From positions 496,001 through 560,000 of the forward strand of contig AP026549.1 in the NCBI GenBank assembly GCA_026075535.2: 64,000 nt of DNA, given 5' to 3'. Under the pieces are notes generated by a model. It was not told the DNA's origin and ran no database searches. It was given only the letters and a program-made list of their open reading frames with translations. A program made the translations under genes and the position numbers. Below are positions 1-12,258 of this stretch, one piece after another. The stretch is from Tricholoma matsutake. Its lineage: Eukaryota; Basidiomycota; Agaricomycetes; Agaricales; Tricholomataceae. How positions within the stretch are numbered: the first letter of the stretch is position 1; each line of letters begins with the position of its first letter.

Positions 1-2078
1 TTGCTCACCATAAATCACACACTTTTCACATATTCAATACTTTGTCCTACAAAGTAAAATCTTCATCAACTCACCTAACCTCCTTGTTACTCCATGCCAC
101 CTCATGGGACTCACTAGTAACCTTATATACATGCATACTAATGTAGTAGAAGTATATTCAACACCTTTGAACAGTTCACTATTCTATAAAAGAGTAGTAG
201 AGAGTGAATATATTGAGATATGTCATAGTCACTCACCTAAGAACTATAGGACTTCTATATCTCAATGTAATGCAGATATAAAAGTATAATAATGTAGTAA
301 TATATGGTCCCTACAGCCATAAAGTATCCAGATAGCAGGAGAGGCTGAGCTATGCACCAGGGAGTCAGTTGAACCAGGTGTTCCAAAAATGGCAATAATC
401 TTGAAATATCTCGGCAGTGAAGCAACATGCTGTTAAATGGAGAACAGGAGTAGATAGAGGGTAGTGTTTTGCATAGGAGGAAAGCTGACCACCAGGGAAT
501 CCATGGAAGAATGTGCGAGTAATGTGCAAAACCATGTATTTTGCATTCATTGATCAGGTGAGCCTATTGAGATGCATCTGATCATACCAGCTGATCACTA
601 TACTGCCGGAACACACACTTTTCCTCATTCCTCCACAGATCCTCATCGGTTCTCTTGCAGTCTATGTGGGCCTTTGGCCCTACAGTTCCCCAGATTGTCA
701 GGATGGTGGGAGGTGAAAGAAAGGGAGGAGAGAACAGGAAAGTGACAAGGGACAGGCAAGAGGGGGGGGGGAGGGGACCACTCGCATACATGGCCATGTC
801 TGCAGAGGGAAGAGGGAGAGGCAACACATAGTTAAGACCTTGTGTGATGTGAGGTGACTGGTGAGCTTTTGGAGAGTGGAGATGGGCCATGGGAACTGGT
901 TGCAGAAGATAGAGTGAATCACATGACTCACTGCAGTTGTACTCACTTGACATAGAGATATATAAGTACTTAATGGAGAGAATCACATGACTCACAGCAG
1001 TTGTACTCATTTGAGATATATAAAAGACGAGAAAATGGAGAGAATCACATGACTGACTGCAGTTGTACTCCCATGGGAGGCGAGTAGAAATATATATAGT
1101 GCCAACCAAACAAAGCCAAATGTATCTTTAAAATTGACCAATCAGATGAACTTATATAGTCACAACCAAATACAACCAAATGTGTCTAATAAAATTGACC
1201 AATCAGATATCTTGATTACGCACAAGGGGACCTACTACCCGGTGCATTTGGGAATACTGGTTAGTGAGTACCACCATCAAGATCATCTCCCAAATACGGT
1301 CCAGATGCCCTAGCACAGCACAGCCAAGCCATCAATAAACCTTGACAGCCAATGCCAACGCTGAGATTTTCATGTGAGTACTACCATCAGAATCATCTCA
1401 CGAATACGGTCCAGATGACCCAGCATAACTATAAAAATCTCCCAACAGCCATGAAAACTCCTCGCAAGAGCCAAGCAGACAAAATCCATTTCACATCCAT
1501 ACCCCCATTAGAATCCTCTCGTTGATATGATCACAACACACTCCCACACACCCCTGCCGATCCAAGATGTGAAATTTTTCATATTTGTTCCAAACAAACA
1601 AACCACCAGGAATTTGGGTTTCCACCAAAAATGGAATCACACGTGGGGGGCATCACCCTGTGCCCTGATCACCCCAGGATCACACTGTGGCAAAGCTCAC
1701 AGATCACCCGACACCTGGGTGATCGTCATCCGATCATCACCCCAGGAATCCTACAGGATTCCTTACAGCTTCAAGCAGAAGCAGACAAATGTAAACCACC
1801 CAAACAAACAGAAATAGTCCTAGAAACAGCCTGGTCACTTTTTACCATCAAAAAGTAGTCAGGAACACATCCAAAACAGGCAAAACATGCAGGTCACCCA
1901 GGTCTGGGTGACCGAAGAACTGTCGTTGTCCAAAGCAGAATACAGATAGAATATGGGACCCAAGTCCCCTATTCCAGAGAGATGGGTGATTGTACAGAGA
2001 AAAAATTGCCCTATTCCATAGCAACAGGTGTTTTGAGCAAAAACGAATCCCCTATTCCAGAGCTATAACATATTGTAA
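1..2078. other. non-coding region, no gene recognised
   Basis: No open frame here resembles a known family, and the frames present are short and overlap on both strands. The stretch contains local duplications (912-1210, and 1264-1308 repeated at 1374-1420). A recurring phrase, CCCTATTCCAGAG or close, occurs near 1970, 2050 and again at 5648 on the far side of elements A and B. That supports the two flanks having been contiguous before the insertions. Confidence 0.5.
912..1210. repeat. short tandem duplications, about 55-65 bp units
   Basis: Three consecutive units begin near 912, 977 and 1039, each with the core AATCACATGACTSACWGCAG followed by TTGTACTC. They run directly into two units near 1100 and 1152 that share ACCAATCAGAT. 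Copies differ by several substitutions and small indels. No coding or promoter role can be read from the sequence. Confidence 0.7.
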
Positions 2079-2292
2079 TGAGGTCTTTACACTCCCCCCC
2101 CCCAATCTGAGCAGACTGTGCTTGGACACTCAGACTATACTCAGACTTTGCTCGGACTTCTTTGGCTGAAAGTCCTGCCAAACTAGAGGTCCAGTCCAAG
2201 TACAGTCCGTGTGTCCAGGCAGAGTCCCAGTGGACCAGCACTCATACAGTCCTAGGACTGTCTGAGTTGCTTATATAATTGACTGAAAAATC

Positions 2293-2376
2293 AGTGGCTA
2301 CCGCAGGGATTGAACCCTCATAGTCACATGATAAAGTACATTTAAGGCAACAATATAACCATTAGACTAAAGTATC
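2293..2376 (-). promoter_or_regulatory. tRNA-like module with Pol III A and B boxes (element A, left)
   Basis: Read on the minus strand, an A-box-like TTAGTCTAATGGTTA (2356-2370) is followed by a B-box-like GGGTTCAATCCCTG (2304-2317), spaced as in a tRNA-derived promoter. It reads outward, toward the left end of the element. A complete tRNA cloverleaf is not evident, so this is called tRNA-like rather than a tRNA gene. Confidence 0.6.
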
Positions 2377-2630
2377 ATTATAGGTAGATAGTTTTATCTC
2401 TCTATGTACCGCCCTGGCTGTGATGACAAATCAACACAGCTGCATCACCAACGATGATGCCAGCTCATCATCAATCATCACAAACCACCATGACCACCAC
2501 CACTCGATGACAACACCTCCCTCCCACATCCTGCTGCTGCGACTGCCCCCTGAACACCCCACAGCCACGGGCCCCATGCCAGCACACCATGAAATGGGCC
2601 CAAACAACTCTATCATCATTTGGGACCCAG

Positions 2631-3092
2631 GTGAGTTTTTTCTTTTTTCTTTTCTCATGTTTTCTTTAAGCTAACACATTTTTTCATTAATTATAGATTA
2701 TATCTATACTGTAGCAGCACAATGACCCCAAAACCACCAAAGGAGGAACAATGATGAGACCACAACCCAGCACCTGCCCCCGCCAGTGCGAGCAACTGCT
2801 TGCATGGGGGAGAGCAGCTGCTAACGACAACACCACCTACCCCAGCACTACGAGCCACTGCTTGTAGGGTGGATGACAGGTGGATCAACAACAATTAGGA
2901 GACCCCAACAACAGCCAGCACCCCCCATAACCACCGCAGGCAACTGCTTGCAGGGTGGATGGGGGGTGTGAGAGTGCAGGGACTGACAGGGAGACAAAAA
3001 AGGCCCAAGAGACGTCAACGTCCCTTGGGTCCTAGGTAAGTTTTTTTTTCCTTTTCTCATTTCATTTTTCAATGCTAAGCAACTTTTTTTAG
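2631..3092 (+). other. two intron-like cassettes in element A
   Basis: The first cassette has a donor GTGAGT at 2631, a long T tract, a CTAAC-like branch site and an acceptor TTATAG ending at 2696. The second has a donor GTAAGT at 3036, a branch-like GCTAAG and an acceptor TTTTAG ending at 3092. Each donor is preceded by an imperfect hairpin (about 2596-2629 and 3002-3030) whose arms contain CCCAA and TTGGG. Sequence after the second acceptor contains ACTACTGGTGACGAC, which recurs after the matching acceptors in elements C and D. Splicing is not demonstrated. Confidence 0.6.
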
Positions 3093-3846
3093 GTACAAAC
3101 TACTACTGGTGACGACGACGACGGGGGGACACCACCACCACCACTGCTGTGAGCCCCTGCTTGCAGGGTGGAAGGTGAGGGGGAAGAGACAAGGGGGAAG
3201 GGAGATGAGAGGGAAGGGAGACGAGAGGGAAGGGAGACGACGATGAGTAGGGACACCCACAATGACACCTGCCCCACGCCTACGAGCATCTTCTCGTGGG
3301 GTGGTTTGGGGGGGAGAACAATGGGGACAGGAGAGTGAGACGGCCAGGGGATGACCCAGGGAGAGACGAACACCGCCATGAGCAACAGTTGCTTGTGGTG
3401 GGTGTTTTTAATTTATTTTTATTATTGATAGTTATGGCCCCCTCCCCTCGAGCTTGCAAGGGGGTCAATTTAATAATCAACTTGGACAGTACTTTAAAGG
3501 TGTAAGTAAATCCACAATTGGTGTTGTCTGAGCAAAGTCTGAGCAAAGATCGAGTGCAGTCCTTGGACTTTACTCAGACAGTCCTAGGACAGTCCAAGTG
3601 TCCGAGCAGAGTCCGAGTGAAGTCTGAGTGTCCGAGCAGAGTCCGAGTAAAGTCTGAGTGTCCGAGCAGAGTCCGAGTGAAGTCTGAGTGTCTGAGCAGA
3701 GTCCAAGCAGAGTCTGAGTGTCTGAGTGTGTCCAAGCAGAGTCCGCTCAGACTGGGGGGGAGTGTAAAGTACTGTATTGTAACAGTCTTTCAATGTGGAA
3801 TGAGTTGTAAATGCAATGATGGATCGAGAAATGCAGAGGATGTTGT

Positions 3847-5548
3847 CAGTACTTTACACTCCCCCCCCCCAGTCTGAGCGGACTCTGCTCGGACACACTC
3901 AGACACTCAGACTCTGCTTGGACTCTGCTCAGACACTCAGACTTCACTCGGACTCTGCTCGGACACTCAGACTTTACTCGGACTCTGCTCGGACACTTGG
4001 ACTGTCCTAGGACTGTCTGAGTAAAGTCCAAGGACTGCACTCGATCTTTGCTCAGACTTTGCTCAGACAACACCAATTGTGGATTTACTTACACCTTTAA
4101 AGTACTGTCCAAGTTGATTATTAAATTGACCCCCTTGCAAGCTCGAGGGGAGGGGGCCATAACTATCAATAATAAAAATAAATTAAAAACACCCACCACA
4201 AGCAACTGTTGCTCATGGCGGTGTTCGTCTCTCCCTGGGTCATCCCCTGGCCGTCTCACTCTCCTGTCCCCATTGTTCTCCCCCCCAAACCACCCCACGA
4301 GAAGATGCTCGTAGGCGTGGGGCAGGTGTCATTGTGGGTGTCCCTACTCATCGTCGTCTCCCTTCCCTCTCGTCTCCCTTCCCTCTCATCTCCCTTCCCC
4401 CTTGTCTCTTCCCCCTCACCTTCCACCCTGCAAGCAGGGGCTCACAGCAGTGGTGGTGGTGGTGTCCCCCCGTCGTCGTCGTCACCAGTAGTAGTTTGTA
4501 CCTAAAAAAAGTTGCTTAGCATTGAAAAATGAAATGAGAAAAGGAAAAAAAAACTTACCTAGGACCCAAGGGACGTTGACGTCTCTTGGGCCTTTTTTGT
4601 CTCCCTGTCAGTCCCTGCACTCTCACACCCCCCATCCACCCTGCAAGCAGTTGCCTGCGGTGGTTATGGGGGGTGCTGGCTGTTGTTGGGGTCTCCTAAT
4701 TGTTGTTGATCCACCTGTCATCCACCCTACAAGCAGTGGCTCGTAGTGCTGGGGTAGGTGGTGTTGTCGTTAGCAGCTGCTCTCCCCCATGCAAGCAGTT
4801 GCTCGCACTGGCGGGGGCAGGTGCTGGGTTGTGGTCTCATCATTGTTCCTCCTTTGGTGGTTTTGGGGTCATTGTGCTGCTACAGTATAGATATAATCTA
4901 TAATTAATGAAAAAATGTGTTAGCTTAAAGAAAACATGAGAAAAGAAAAAAGAAAAAACTCACCTGGGTCCCAAATGATGATAGAGTTGTTTGGGCCCAT
5001 TTCATGGTGTGCTGGCATGGGGCCCGTGGCTGTGGGGTGTTCAGGGGGCAGTCGCAGCAGCAGGATGTGGGAGGGAGGTGTTGTCATCGAGTGGTGGTGG
5101 TCATGGTGGTTTGTGATGATTGATGATGAGCTGGCATCATCGTTGGTGATGCAGCTGTGTTGATTTGTCATCACAGCCAGGGCGGTACATAGAGAGATAA
5201 AACTATCTACCTATAATGATACTTTAGTCTAATGGTTATATTGTTGCCTTAAATGTACTTTATCATGTGACTATGAGGGTTCAATCCCTGCGGTAGCCAC
5301 TGATTTTTCAGTCAATTATATAAGCAACTCAGACAGTCCTAGGACTGTATGAGTGCTGGTCCACTCGGACTCCGCTCGGACACTCGGACTGTACTCAGAC
5401 AGTCCAAGGACTCAGCTCAGACTGGACCTCTAGTTTGGCAGGACTTTCAGCCAAAGAAGTCCGAGCAAAGTCCAAGCAAAGTCCTCAGACAGTCCAAGTA
5501 CAGTCCAAGTGTCCAAGTGGAGTCCACTCCGGGGAGTGTAAAGACCTC
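3847..5548 (-). mobile_element. Element B: inverted sister of element A
   Basis: The element is 1.7 kb and flanked by its own 8-bp repeat GATGTTGT (3839-3846 and 5549-5556). It starts CAGTACTTTACACTCC and ends GGAGTGTAAAGACCTC. It mirrors element A collinearly: 2229-3600 pairs with about 3994-5365, with paired positions summing to 7594. It has one fewer 30-bp subterminal unit and a different outer 180 bp. The cassettes are mirrored at 4898-4963 and 4502-4558 on the minus strand. A separate TSD shows that it is an independent insertion 56 bp of host sequence away from A's right-hand TSD, rather than a single palindromic element. Confidence 0.85.
5224..5303 (+). promoter_or_regulatory. tRNA-like module (element B, right)
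   Basis: The A-box-like TTAGTCTAATGGTTA (5224-5238) and B-box-like GGGTTCAATCCCTG (5277-5290) mirror the module in element A. It reads outward toward the right end of element B. Confidence 0.6.
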
Positions 5549-5556
5549 GATGTTGT

Positions 5557-5744
5557 CAACAATGAGTGTATCCAGGTGTTTAACATGGAGGTCAGTAAAA
5601 GAAAATTTAACAGGACTCTCTCTGATGAGAATAGGGGGCCAAAATCCCCTATTCCAGAGCAATGGCAACTTGTGACGGAATCCACCCAAAAAAAAGTGTG
5701 TTTGGGATGGGGTAAGGCTGAAAAGAGGTGGAATACAGGCCCGT
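5557..5744. other. host flank between element B and a MITE
   Basis: No gene is recognised. It carries the CCCTATTCCAGAG phrase also present left of element A. Removing A, B and one copy of each TSD makes this segment continuous with 1-2070. Confidence 0.4.
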
Positions 5745-5752
5745 ATTCTCAG

Positions 5753-6077
5753 TAGGGAACTGCACGGGTTTTACCTGCGGGTTTCCCACACTTTTATTTC
5801 CTAATTTATTCAATGAGTTTTGCATGAAAACTCATGAGAAAATGATTTTCTGAAAGCTATTCAATGGATGCTTGTGATACAAGGCACAAAATAATTTATT
5901 TTCGACCTTGTCACATGACAAATGTCACCCAAATATTCTTTTATGTGTTAGATCACAAAGAGCCAACAAAAAGCTTCCAGAAAATCTTTTTTTCATGATT
6001 TTCCATGCAAAACTCATTGAATAAATTAGGAAATAGAAGCATGGGAAACCCGCGGGTAAAACCCATGCAGTTCCCTA
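5753..6077. mobile_element. hAT-like MITE, 325 bp
   Basis: The terminal inverted repeats are about 70-85 bp long. The left end starts TAGGGAACTGCACGGG and the right end, reverse-complemented, starts TAGGGAACTGCATGGG. An exact 8-bp TSD, ATTCTCAG, lies at 5745-5752 and 6078-6085. There is no coding capacity. The 8-bp TSD fits hAT-type mobilisation. Confidence 0.9.
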
Positions 6078-6234
6078 ATTCTCAGATAAGATACATAGGT
6101 GTGTGCTAGGTTGTTGTTGGCAGAGGGGGTGCTTTTTCAGCCATATGTTTTGTTTGTCAGATGATGGTGGATGGTGTGGGTCCAGTGTTTGGGGGTGGTT
6201 GGGTGGTTGGGTGGTTGAGCGGTCAAGCACCATA

Positions 6235-6931
6235 GGATGTTTGCTTAAGTAACCTTAGATGTAGATGCATGGCTTGCTTAAGTATAAGTCAGCTTAAGCA
6301 CCATATCTCCTTAAGCTCATTAAGCCCTTTGAACAATGCTTAATCCACATAAACTTTGAATCGAACTCAGACTTAGTCATCAATTTAGTTCATCAATTTA
6401 GTCAGGTGCTCAAAGTTCAAAGTTCACCACATTATGTTAAACACTGGTTATGCTGCTACTGCCTGCACCAGAGAAGTCCACATAATATAGAATGAAGCAA
6501 TTTGAGGCCATAATATATGGTTTCCAAAGGGTGGAAGTCTCAGTAGAGACATATTTATATTATTGTTATTTGTTTGGCACCTTAATTGGGTGCTTAAGCT
6601 GTGCTTGTTTATAAGCTGGCTCATGGACTGCTTAAGATGCTTATTGAGTGCTCAGTGCTTAAGTAGTCCCATCCCTGTTTTGAGATTGGAGGTGCTTGAG
6701 CAGGAAGGGTGCTCAAGCTTGGTGGGTCTGCTTGAGCAGGAGGGTGCTTGAGCAGGGAGTGGGGATAGTGCTTGAGCAGGAGGATGCTTTAGCAGCATGG
6801 TTGAGACAGGACATGAGCTCAGGGTGTTCAATTATTGTTTCTGTGCATACAATACAGGCAATATGTGCTTAAGCCGACTTATACTTAAGCAAGTCATGCA
6901 CCTACATCTTAGGTTGCTTAAGCAAACCCCC
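6235..6931. mobile_element. MITE with GCTTAAGC-rich inverted ends, TA target
   Basis: The inverted ends are about 65-70 bp. The left reads GATGTTTGCTTAAGTAACCT and the reverse-complemented right reads GGGTTTGCTTAAGCAACCT. Each is flanked by TA (6233-6234 and 6932-6933), which suggests a Tc1/mariner-type target. The interior is rich in GCTTAAGC and TGAGCAGGA motifs and has no coding frame. Confidence 0.75.
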
Positions 6932-7423
6932 TATAGATTCATGTGCACCTTCTCTTACTTGCACATACGTCATTGTTTCACTGTGCCACATCTGATTACT
7001 CATCCTTTTGGCACGAGCCAGAAGTACTTGTATATACATATACTACCTTTCTTTTGTAAGCTGATGCCAGGCCTTGCCTTACATTGCAACCACCAGTGAT
7101 CGAGAGTCAGCGCTCATCATTAGGACAGCTGCAACCAGACAACCAATTGGATCTGGTTTAGTTGCAATTTACATCACTCTATTCGGACAACTATTTTAGT
7201 TACAAGCTGAATTCAGTGTTATCCCCAAGATCAGGCACTGTTGGAAGGGTTATTGATCCAAAGTGCCAAATTTAGGTGCTTCATGAACAATTGACAAACA
7301 AATGGGTTTTGCCAAGTTTGGTACCCGAGTTACCGAATCATGTGACCCATAGACATTTGGAGAGGTCTCAAAGAGCAAGTTTTGAGTCTGCCAAAGAAGT
7401 GATTCATCAGAGATCTAACAATT
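6932..7423. other. leader region upstream of gypsy-1 gag
   Basis: No gene and no sequence matching this gypsy family's LTR is visible, so the 5' LTR appears to be missing. The stretch before the gag ATG at 7424 probably includes the element's 5' untranslated leader (inference). Confidence 0.4.
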
Positions 7424-9061
7424 ATGTCTGAACCCTCAACTTCTAATCCCAGTCCTAATCCTGTTCCCACACCAGTGCTAGAGGGGAAAATTGATGTGCT
7501 GACAGCACAAATGTCACAATTAGTGTCATTATTGGCAGCATCACAGCCCAGACCAGCAGAAGTACAGCCAGAGATGACAGTAGAAAGAGATGATGAGATG
7601 GTGGAGATGGTGGAGTGGATGTCACAGGATGATGTGCAGGTGGCGGAGAAATCTGGAAATGGGAAAGTGCACTTACCTAAGTACACACCCCCACAAATCT
7701 TTGACAGTACCATGGAGAATACAAAATCTTTTGTCAGCTCTATAGTATTGTACATCCATGGGAGGAAGCCAGAGTTTTGTACAGCCAAGTCTAGGATTAT
7801 GTTTGCTCTCTCATACATTCAGGGGGGGAAAGCACAGTTCTGGAGAATTGAGGCTATTAATCAAATTGCCATGGGAAATAAACCATTTGCAACCTTAAGG
7901 AATTTCTGGAGAGATTGGAGGCACAGTTTGGGGACTATAAGAATTTGGAAAACCATCAGGAGGAAAGTTCAAGAAAGGAAAGGCACCTCAGGTGCAAACT
8001 CCAAGGGCACAGCCACCAGCCATGGCAGTGACACCTATAGTTACAGAGTCAGCAGCACCAGCAGAGGCAATGGAGGTTGTTCAAGTGGGGAGATGAGCTC
8101 CACTTAAATGTTTGAACTGTAGGCAGTTAGGACACATTGCTAGGAATTGTAGGCAGAAAAGAAAGATTAGGGAAGCTACAATCGAGGAAGTGAAGCCAGA
8201 AGAAGGCAGGCAGAAGAATTTTGTGGAAGAGTCCCAGTGAAGGTTTCCCCATTGGTGACCCAGAATCGTTACAATGTATTAGTATCTGAGGAAACCCAGA
8301 GCAAATCAGAAAAGGAAATTGAGGAGGAGTACAACTTATGTGACAAAGAAAATTGTGAGGCACTATTTCCAAAAACCCCTAAATTCTTTATTTGCTCTGT
8401 GCGAATAGAACCTGAAATCACCTTGACTGTGGGATTGAAGACAGTGGACACGCAGGCAGAGATTGATGTGGCAGTGTTGCTTGATAGCAGTGCTACAGGA
8501 TTATTCATTAATCAGTCCTTAATTACTGGAAATGGTATTAGCACATGCAAGCTGGCGCAACCTATAATGGTGTACAATATTGACAGAACAGTCAATCATG
8601 GAGGAACTATCAAGGAGGAGGTGACCATGGTACTAAAGTATCAGGAGCATCAGGAATGAGCCATATTTGAAGTGTGCGATCTTGGGAAAACCAATCTAAT
8701 CATTGGATGTCCATGGTTATGGAAGCATAATCCTGAAATTGATTGGAAAACTGGGAAAGTACAAATAAACTGTTGCCCTAAATAATGTAATGTGTATGGG
8801 AGGAAGATGAAGAAGGAGAAAAGGAAAAAGAAAGAGAAAGAACGTCTGAGGAAGTATTCTGTTATGATGGAGGAAGTGGAGGATGAGGAAATGCCAAATG
8901 GGGAAGTTCCAATCATGATTGAAAAGGAAGAGCAGAGGCAAACCTTTAGAGCAATTAGTGGAGGACGGTCATGGGACAAGAATATTGTGAAGGTGGAGAA
9001 GCCAGTGGAGGAGTGGGTACCAAAAGCATATCATGAATATCTGTTAGTCTTTCAGAAGAAG
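7424..9061 (+). pseudogene. gypsy-1, 5' part: gag, zinc knuckle and protease
   Basis: This is the first part of a Ty3/gypsy polyprotein. Gag starts at 7424 and contains the FWRIEAINQIAMG capsid stretch. A CCHC knuckle (CLNCRQLGHIARNC, about 8112-8153) lies just past a frameshift or stop near 8105. The aspartic protease motif LLDSSATGLFI is near 8489. The frame then breaks at 8657-8780 and ends in VFQKKESES near 9061, where gypsy homologues continue into reverse transcriptase. RT is absent; the next gypsy sequence is late RNase H at about 28131. Several stops interrupt the reading, so this copy is dead. Confidence 0.8.
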
Positions 9062-9797
9062 GAGTCTGAGTCAGATAGGTAAGCTACAATGTACTGAATA
9101 ATACAGTCTATTGAATGCATACAGTGTACCGGATGATACAGGTTCAGTGGACGCCATCGAACACTCTCATAGTATGTATAACATGTACTAGTATCAAATG
9201 AATACACTTTTACAATTCTTGCTTGTGATACACTATGAAGAATGTTAATATACAGATCAGAGATACTGTTGGACATGGTACTCAGCAGTGGAAATGGCAT
9301 CAGCAATGGCATTGGCATAGATATATGGCATCGGCATCAGGCCAACGGTCTTGGTATAGATGTGCATAGGAAACTGTATGGCCTAGCTATAGGTAATGAT
9401 ACTGATTTTCTATGTAGTGCAGACCTACCAAACGGGATCAGCTTGCCAACCCGATTGGTGTTGGTCAATGCTGCCGATGCCGCCTAAGGAAATTTCCTGA
9501 TGCTGAAGGTTATATAGTGACATGTATGATAAATGCCTCAATTAGCAATCATTCATTTGCTGTATGCAGACCTATGAAATGGTCAGCACTGGCACTGGCA
9601 GAAATTAAAAATTTACTGACATCGGCAGCAGCAGACACGTAATACAGACCTTCATGAAATCAGAGATCAGTATCAGAATTGAGCATGGCACCGGCACTGG
9701 GATTAGGGATCGGGCAGAAAATGTTCAGTGTTCCAGAAGCACCAACAATTATTACTACATGTTCATGTATAGAATATGTAAATGAAATAAATGAGCA

Positions 9798-11158
9798 TCA
9801 TCCATCATCCATAGTGTCCATATCATCAGAGCCACACAACCAAGTGTCATCAACATAATCAAAGTCTGCATGAGTATAGATGGGCAGCGTGATGTGAGAA
9901 GGAGTGGGGTGCTCTATCTGGGAGGTGCTGGGGGACTCATCACTAACATTGTCAGAATTGGCATCAGCAGTGGATTCACCCCAAGGTCCAGTAGAATCTG
10001 TCTCTGATGATGAGAGAAAAACATCCACCGCATCAGATGCAGTGGCAAAAGCTGATAGGGGATTTGAGGGTGGAGATGAAGAGGTAGAATCATTGAGGTA
10101 GAAGTCAGCAGCATCAATGCCGGTTGGGGAACCCATAGGGGCAGATGATGAATCAGAACCATATGCCATGGCTGCCTGAAGGGCGGTATGCTGATCAGCA
10201 TCATTTGCTACATCATTTTCACCTTGCCAAACCATGAGTGCCTCGGCATCAGCAGCAGCAGTGGGGACAGGATCAGTAGTGGGAACGGGGATGGAATCAG
10301 AATCAGCATCCACAGCAGAGAGATCAGCATCGGCAACAGGGACTGAAGCAACAGGAGCAGGGACAGGAACAATGGGAGTGGTCCCAGCATTGGACACATC
10401 AGATTCAGCGTCTGAAAGATATAGGCCAGCATCATGACCAGTAACCATGGGTGGTCAACTGTAGGCAGAGACAACTGTTGGGAGATGGTGCACTGACCAC
10501 TCCTTCTTTTGCTGCACACCATCAGGTAGAGACCAGAATGCTGTGCCTTTCCCTTGCCCTTGGTTGCCTGATTGATTGCTAAAACCTCATTCTCTGCAAT
10601 ATCAACGCCCCAGGTCCACTTGTAGGAGGTTGGGGGAAGGGCCTTCAGGCGCTCAAGTTCAGCCTGTGCATGTGCAGATACCAGTTCCAATTGTCTTCTT
10701 ATGGCCAACCGTCTCCCAGCATGTCCATGGTTGTTTTTTGATGCCGATGCTGCTGCTGCTGCTGCTGCCGATGCTGCTGCCGGTGCCGTTGTTAACTTAT
10801 GTGGTTCGGAGTGAAGCTCCTTGAGCAGGGCTAGCTCATGAAGCCATTGGAACCCTGCTGATTGCCTGACATTTGCATTCATTGCAGCCTCTGCTGATGA
10901 TTCGCAGCCATCTATGAAGTCCCGCATCCTGTGTGCTTCATTGAACAAATCCCCAATGAGAGCCTGCAGGTCAATGCAAGATCGGCAGTTGGCTTGGCCA
11001 TCAGCAGCATTGTCTGCTGGCTGGCTATTGGTGGGCAGCGAGCTGGTGATCACAGGGGCAGGGATATACTGCCGATAGCTATCGAGGCACTTATCCAGGG
11101 TGTCACTGGCAAAAATTCCTCCCTCCATTGATTTCTCTGAGCCCATGAATGAAGCCAA
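9798..11158 (-). pseudogene. KDZ-1 accessory gene, unknown function
   Basis: Not recognised. Reading starts at the ATG at 11158 (MASFMGSEKS). It passes a helical region with a CRSCIDLQ motif, an alanine/serine tract near 10735-10800 and a conserved-looking stretch containing ENEVLAINQATKGKGKAQ. An intron-like GTGTGC...CTACAG (about 10530-10460) probably leads to a second segment (to 9798) rich in Ala, Asp, Ser and Pro, ending WLCGSDDMDTMDDG. A TGA lies in frame at the proposed exon junction, possibly a decayed CGA. It lies directly downstream of the KDZ C-terminal segment on the same strand, so it is probably transposon cargo. Confidence 0.45.
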
Positions 11159-12258
11159 TGTACTTGCCTGACTATGAAAATTGTTAGTACAATGAATACG
11201 GATGGCTACAAAATATATTTACATTCCCAGAATCGGCCGGCATCAGGAATGGCATCGGCATTGGCCATGAGACCAGTACAAATGTGGGAATTATGCCAAA
11301 TCCAGGACAGATGAACAGAGGTGGAACCAGGTACATTCAGATTCAAAATAGCTGTGCTGGCATTGAGGTCATCCTTGGATAACTGCTGAAACATACTCAA
11401 TGTGTCATCATCACAATCCAGTGCCAGCATTCGGCTATGGCAATGGTCATACATTTGGGCATGCAAGCTAATTTTGTTAACCAACTTGTGGACAACAGCT
11501 CGTGACTGGGTGCAAACTCCCTTTCGTGGCACCACTCGAATGATGTGTGAATATTGAAATGATTTGTCAGCAATGAACTCCTGCAGCTGGTGCAGCAGTC
11601 GGTTTGCCTGGATCTTGCAGAGGTTAATCTCTACATCCGCAAGATTGCCATTAGAGGGGAGGTATACTTGTTGCTCCTCAACTGGAATAGCATGTGTGTG
11701 GGCTGGGAGATCTGACAGGCCCGATGCCACAGCACTGTCATCATCCAGGTCACTGGGGGTATCAAATTCCCCTTCATTATCATGGGTGATCCATGAGGGA
11801 GCAATGTCATGATTGGCAATGTTGGCAGCATTTTGTAACTGCATTAAGGTTACCATGTGAGATGTGAGAGCTTCTCTCTCCCGTCCAGAGAATCTTGATT
11901 TTGGATAATCCCAAAGCACTGTTTGTTCTGTTTGTTCTGTTTGTCCTGTTTTGGCTTATGTCACTGCTGAATCTGAATTGCATGTCCGACATGTTGATTT
12001 GCTCGTCTACTCTGCTGCTACCAACACTACCAACACTGCTTCCATCCTCGCCATGATATCCAGACCTCGTATGCCACTCTACTATTGTGAGTCTGTTTAC
12101 TACCTATTCACTAGAGCATCTCAAGAAACATGGCCCACTTTAACAGCAAAGATACTATGGATTCAACACTCACTTCTAGTGTGTTGACTTGGAGCAATCT
12201 TGCCTGGCATAATTCATTGCTTATGTTGTTTCCAGCTATTCTACAGGTTCCAATTTAC

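Larger units (their letters stand above)
2079..3774 (+). mobile_element. Element A: non-autonomous TIR element with tRNA-like end and splice-signal cassettes
   Basis: The element is 1.7 kb and flanked by the 8-bp direct repeat TATTGTAA (2071-2078 and 3775-3782). It starts TGAGGTCTTTACACTCC and ends GGAGTGTAAAGTACTG, so the ends are inverted repeats. Inside are GTCCGAGCAGA-like degenerate repeats near both ends, including four 30-bp units at 3600-3720. A minus-strand tRNA-like module lies at 2293-2376. Two cassettes each have a hairpin, a GT donor (2631, 3036), a T-rich tract and an AG acceptor (2696, 3092). No recognisable protein is encoded. An 8-bp TSD suggests hAT-like or KDZ-like mobilisation in trans (inference). 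Relative to element C it lacks the right-hand tRNA-like module. Confidence 0.85.

Noticed and set aside
3518..3877. Open frame encoding CPSRVRVKSE repeats
   Set aside because: It is the translation of the 30-bp subterminal DNA repeats of element A; the mirrored copy in B has a different unit number and other frames are equally open.
2071..5556. A single large palindromic transposon
   Set aside because: Two different 8-bp TSDs, one around each half, show two separate insertions.
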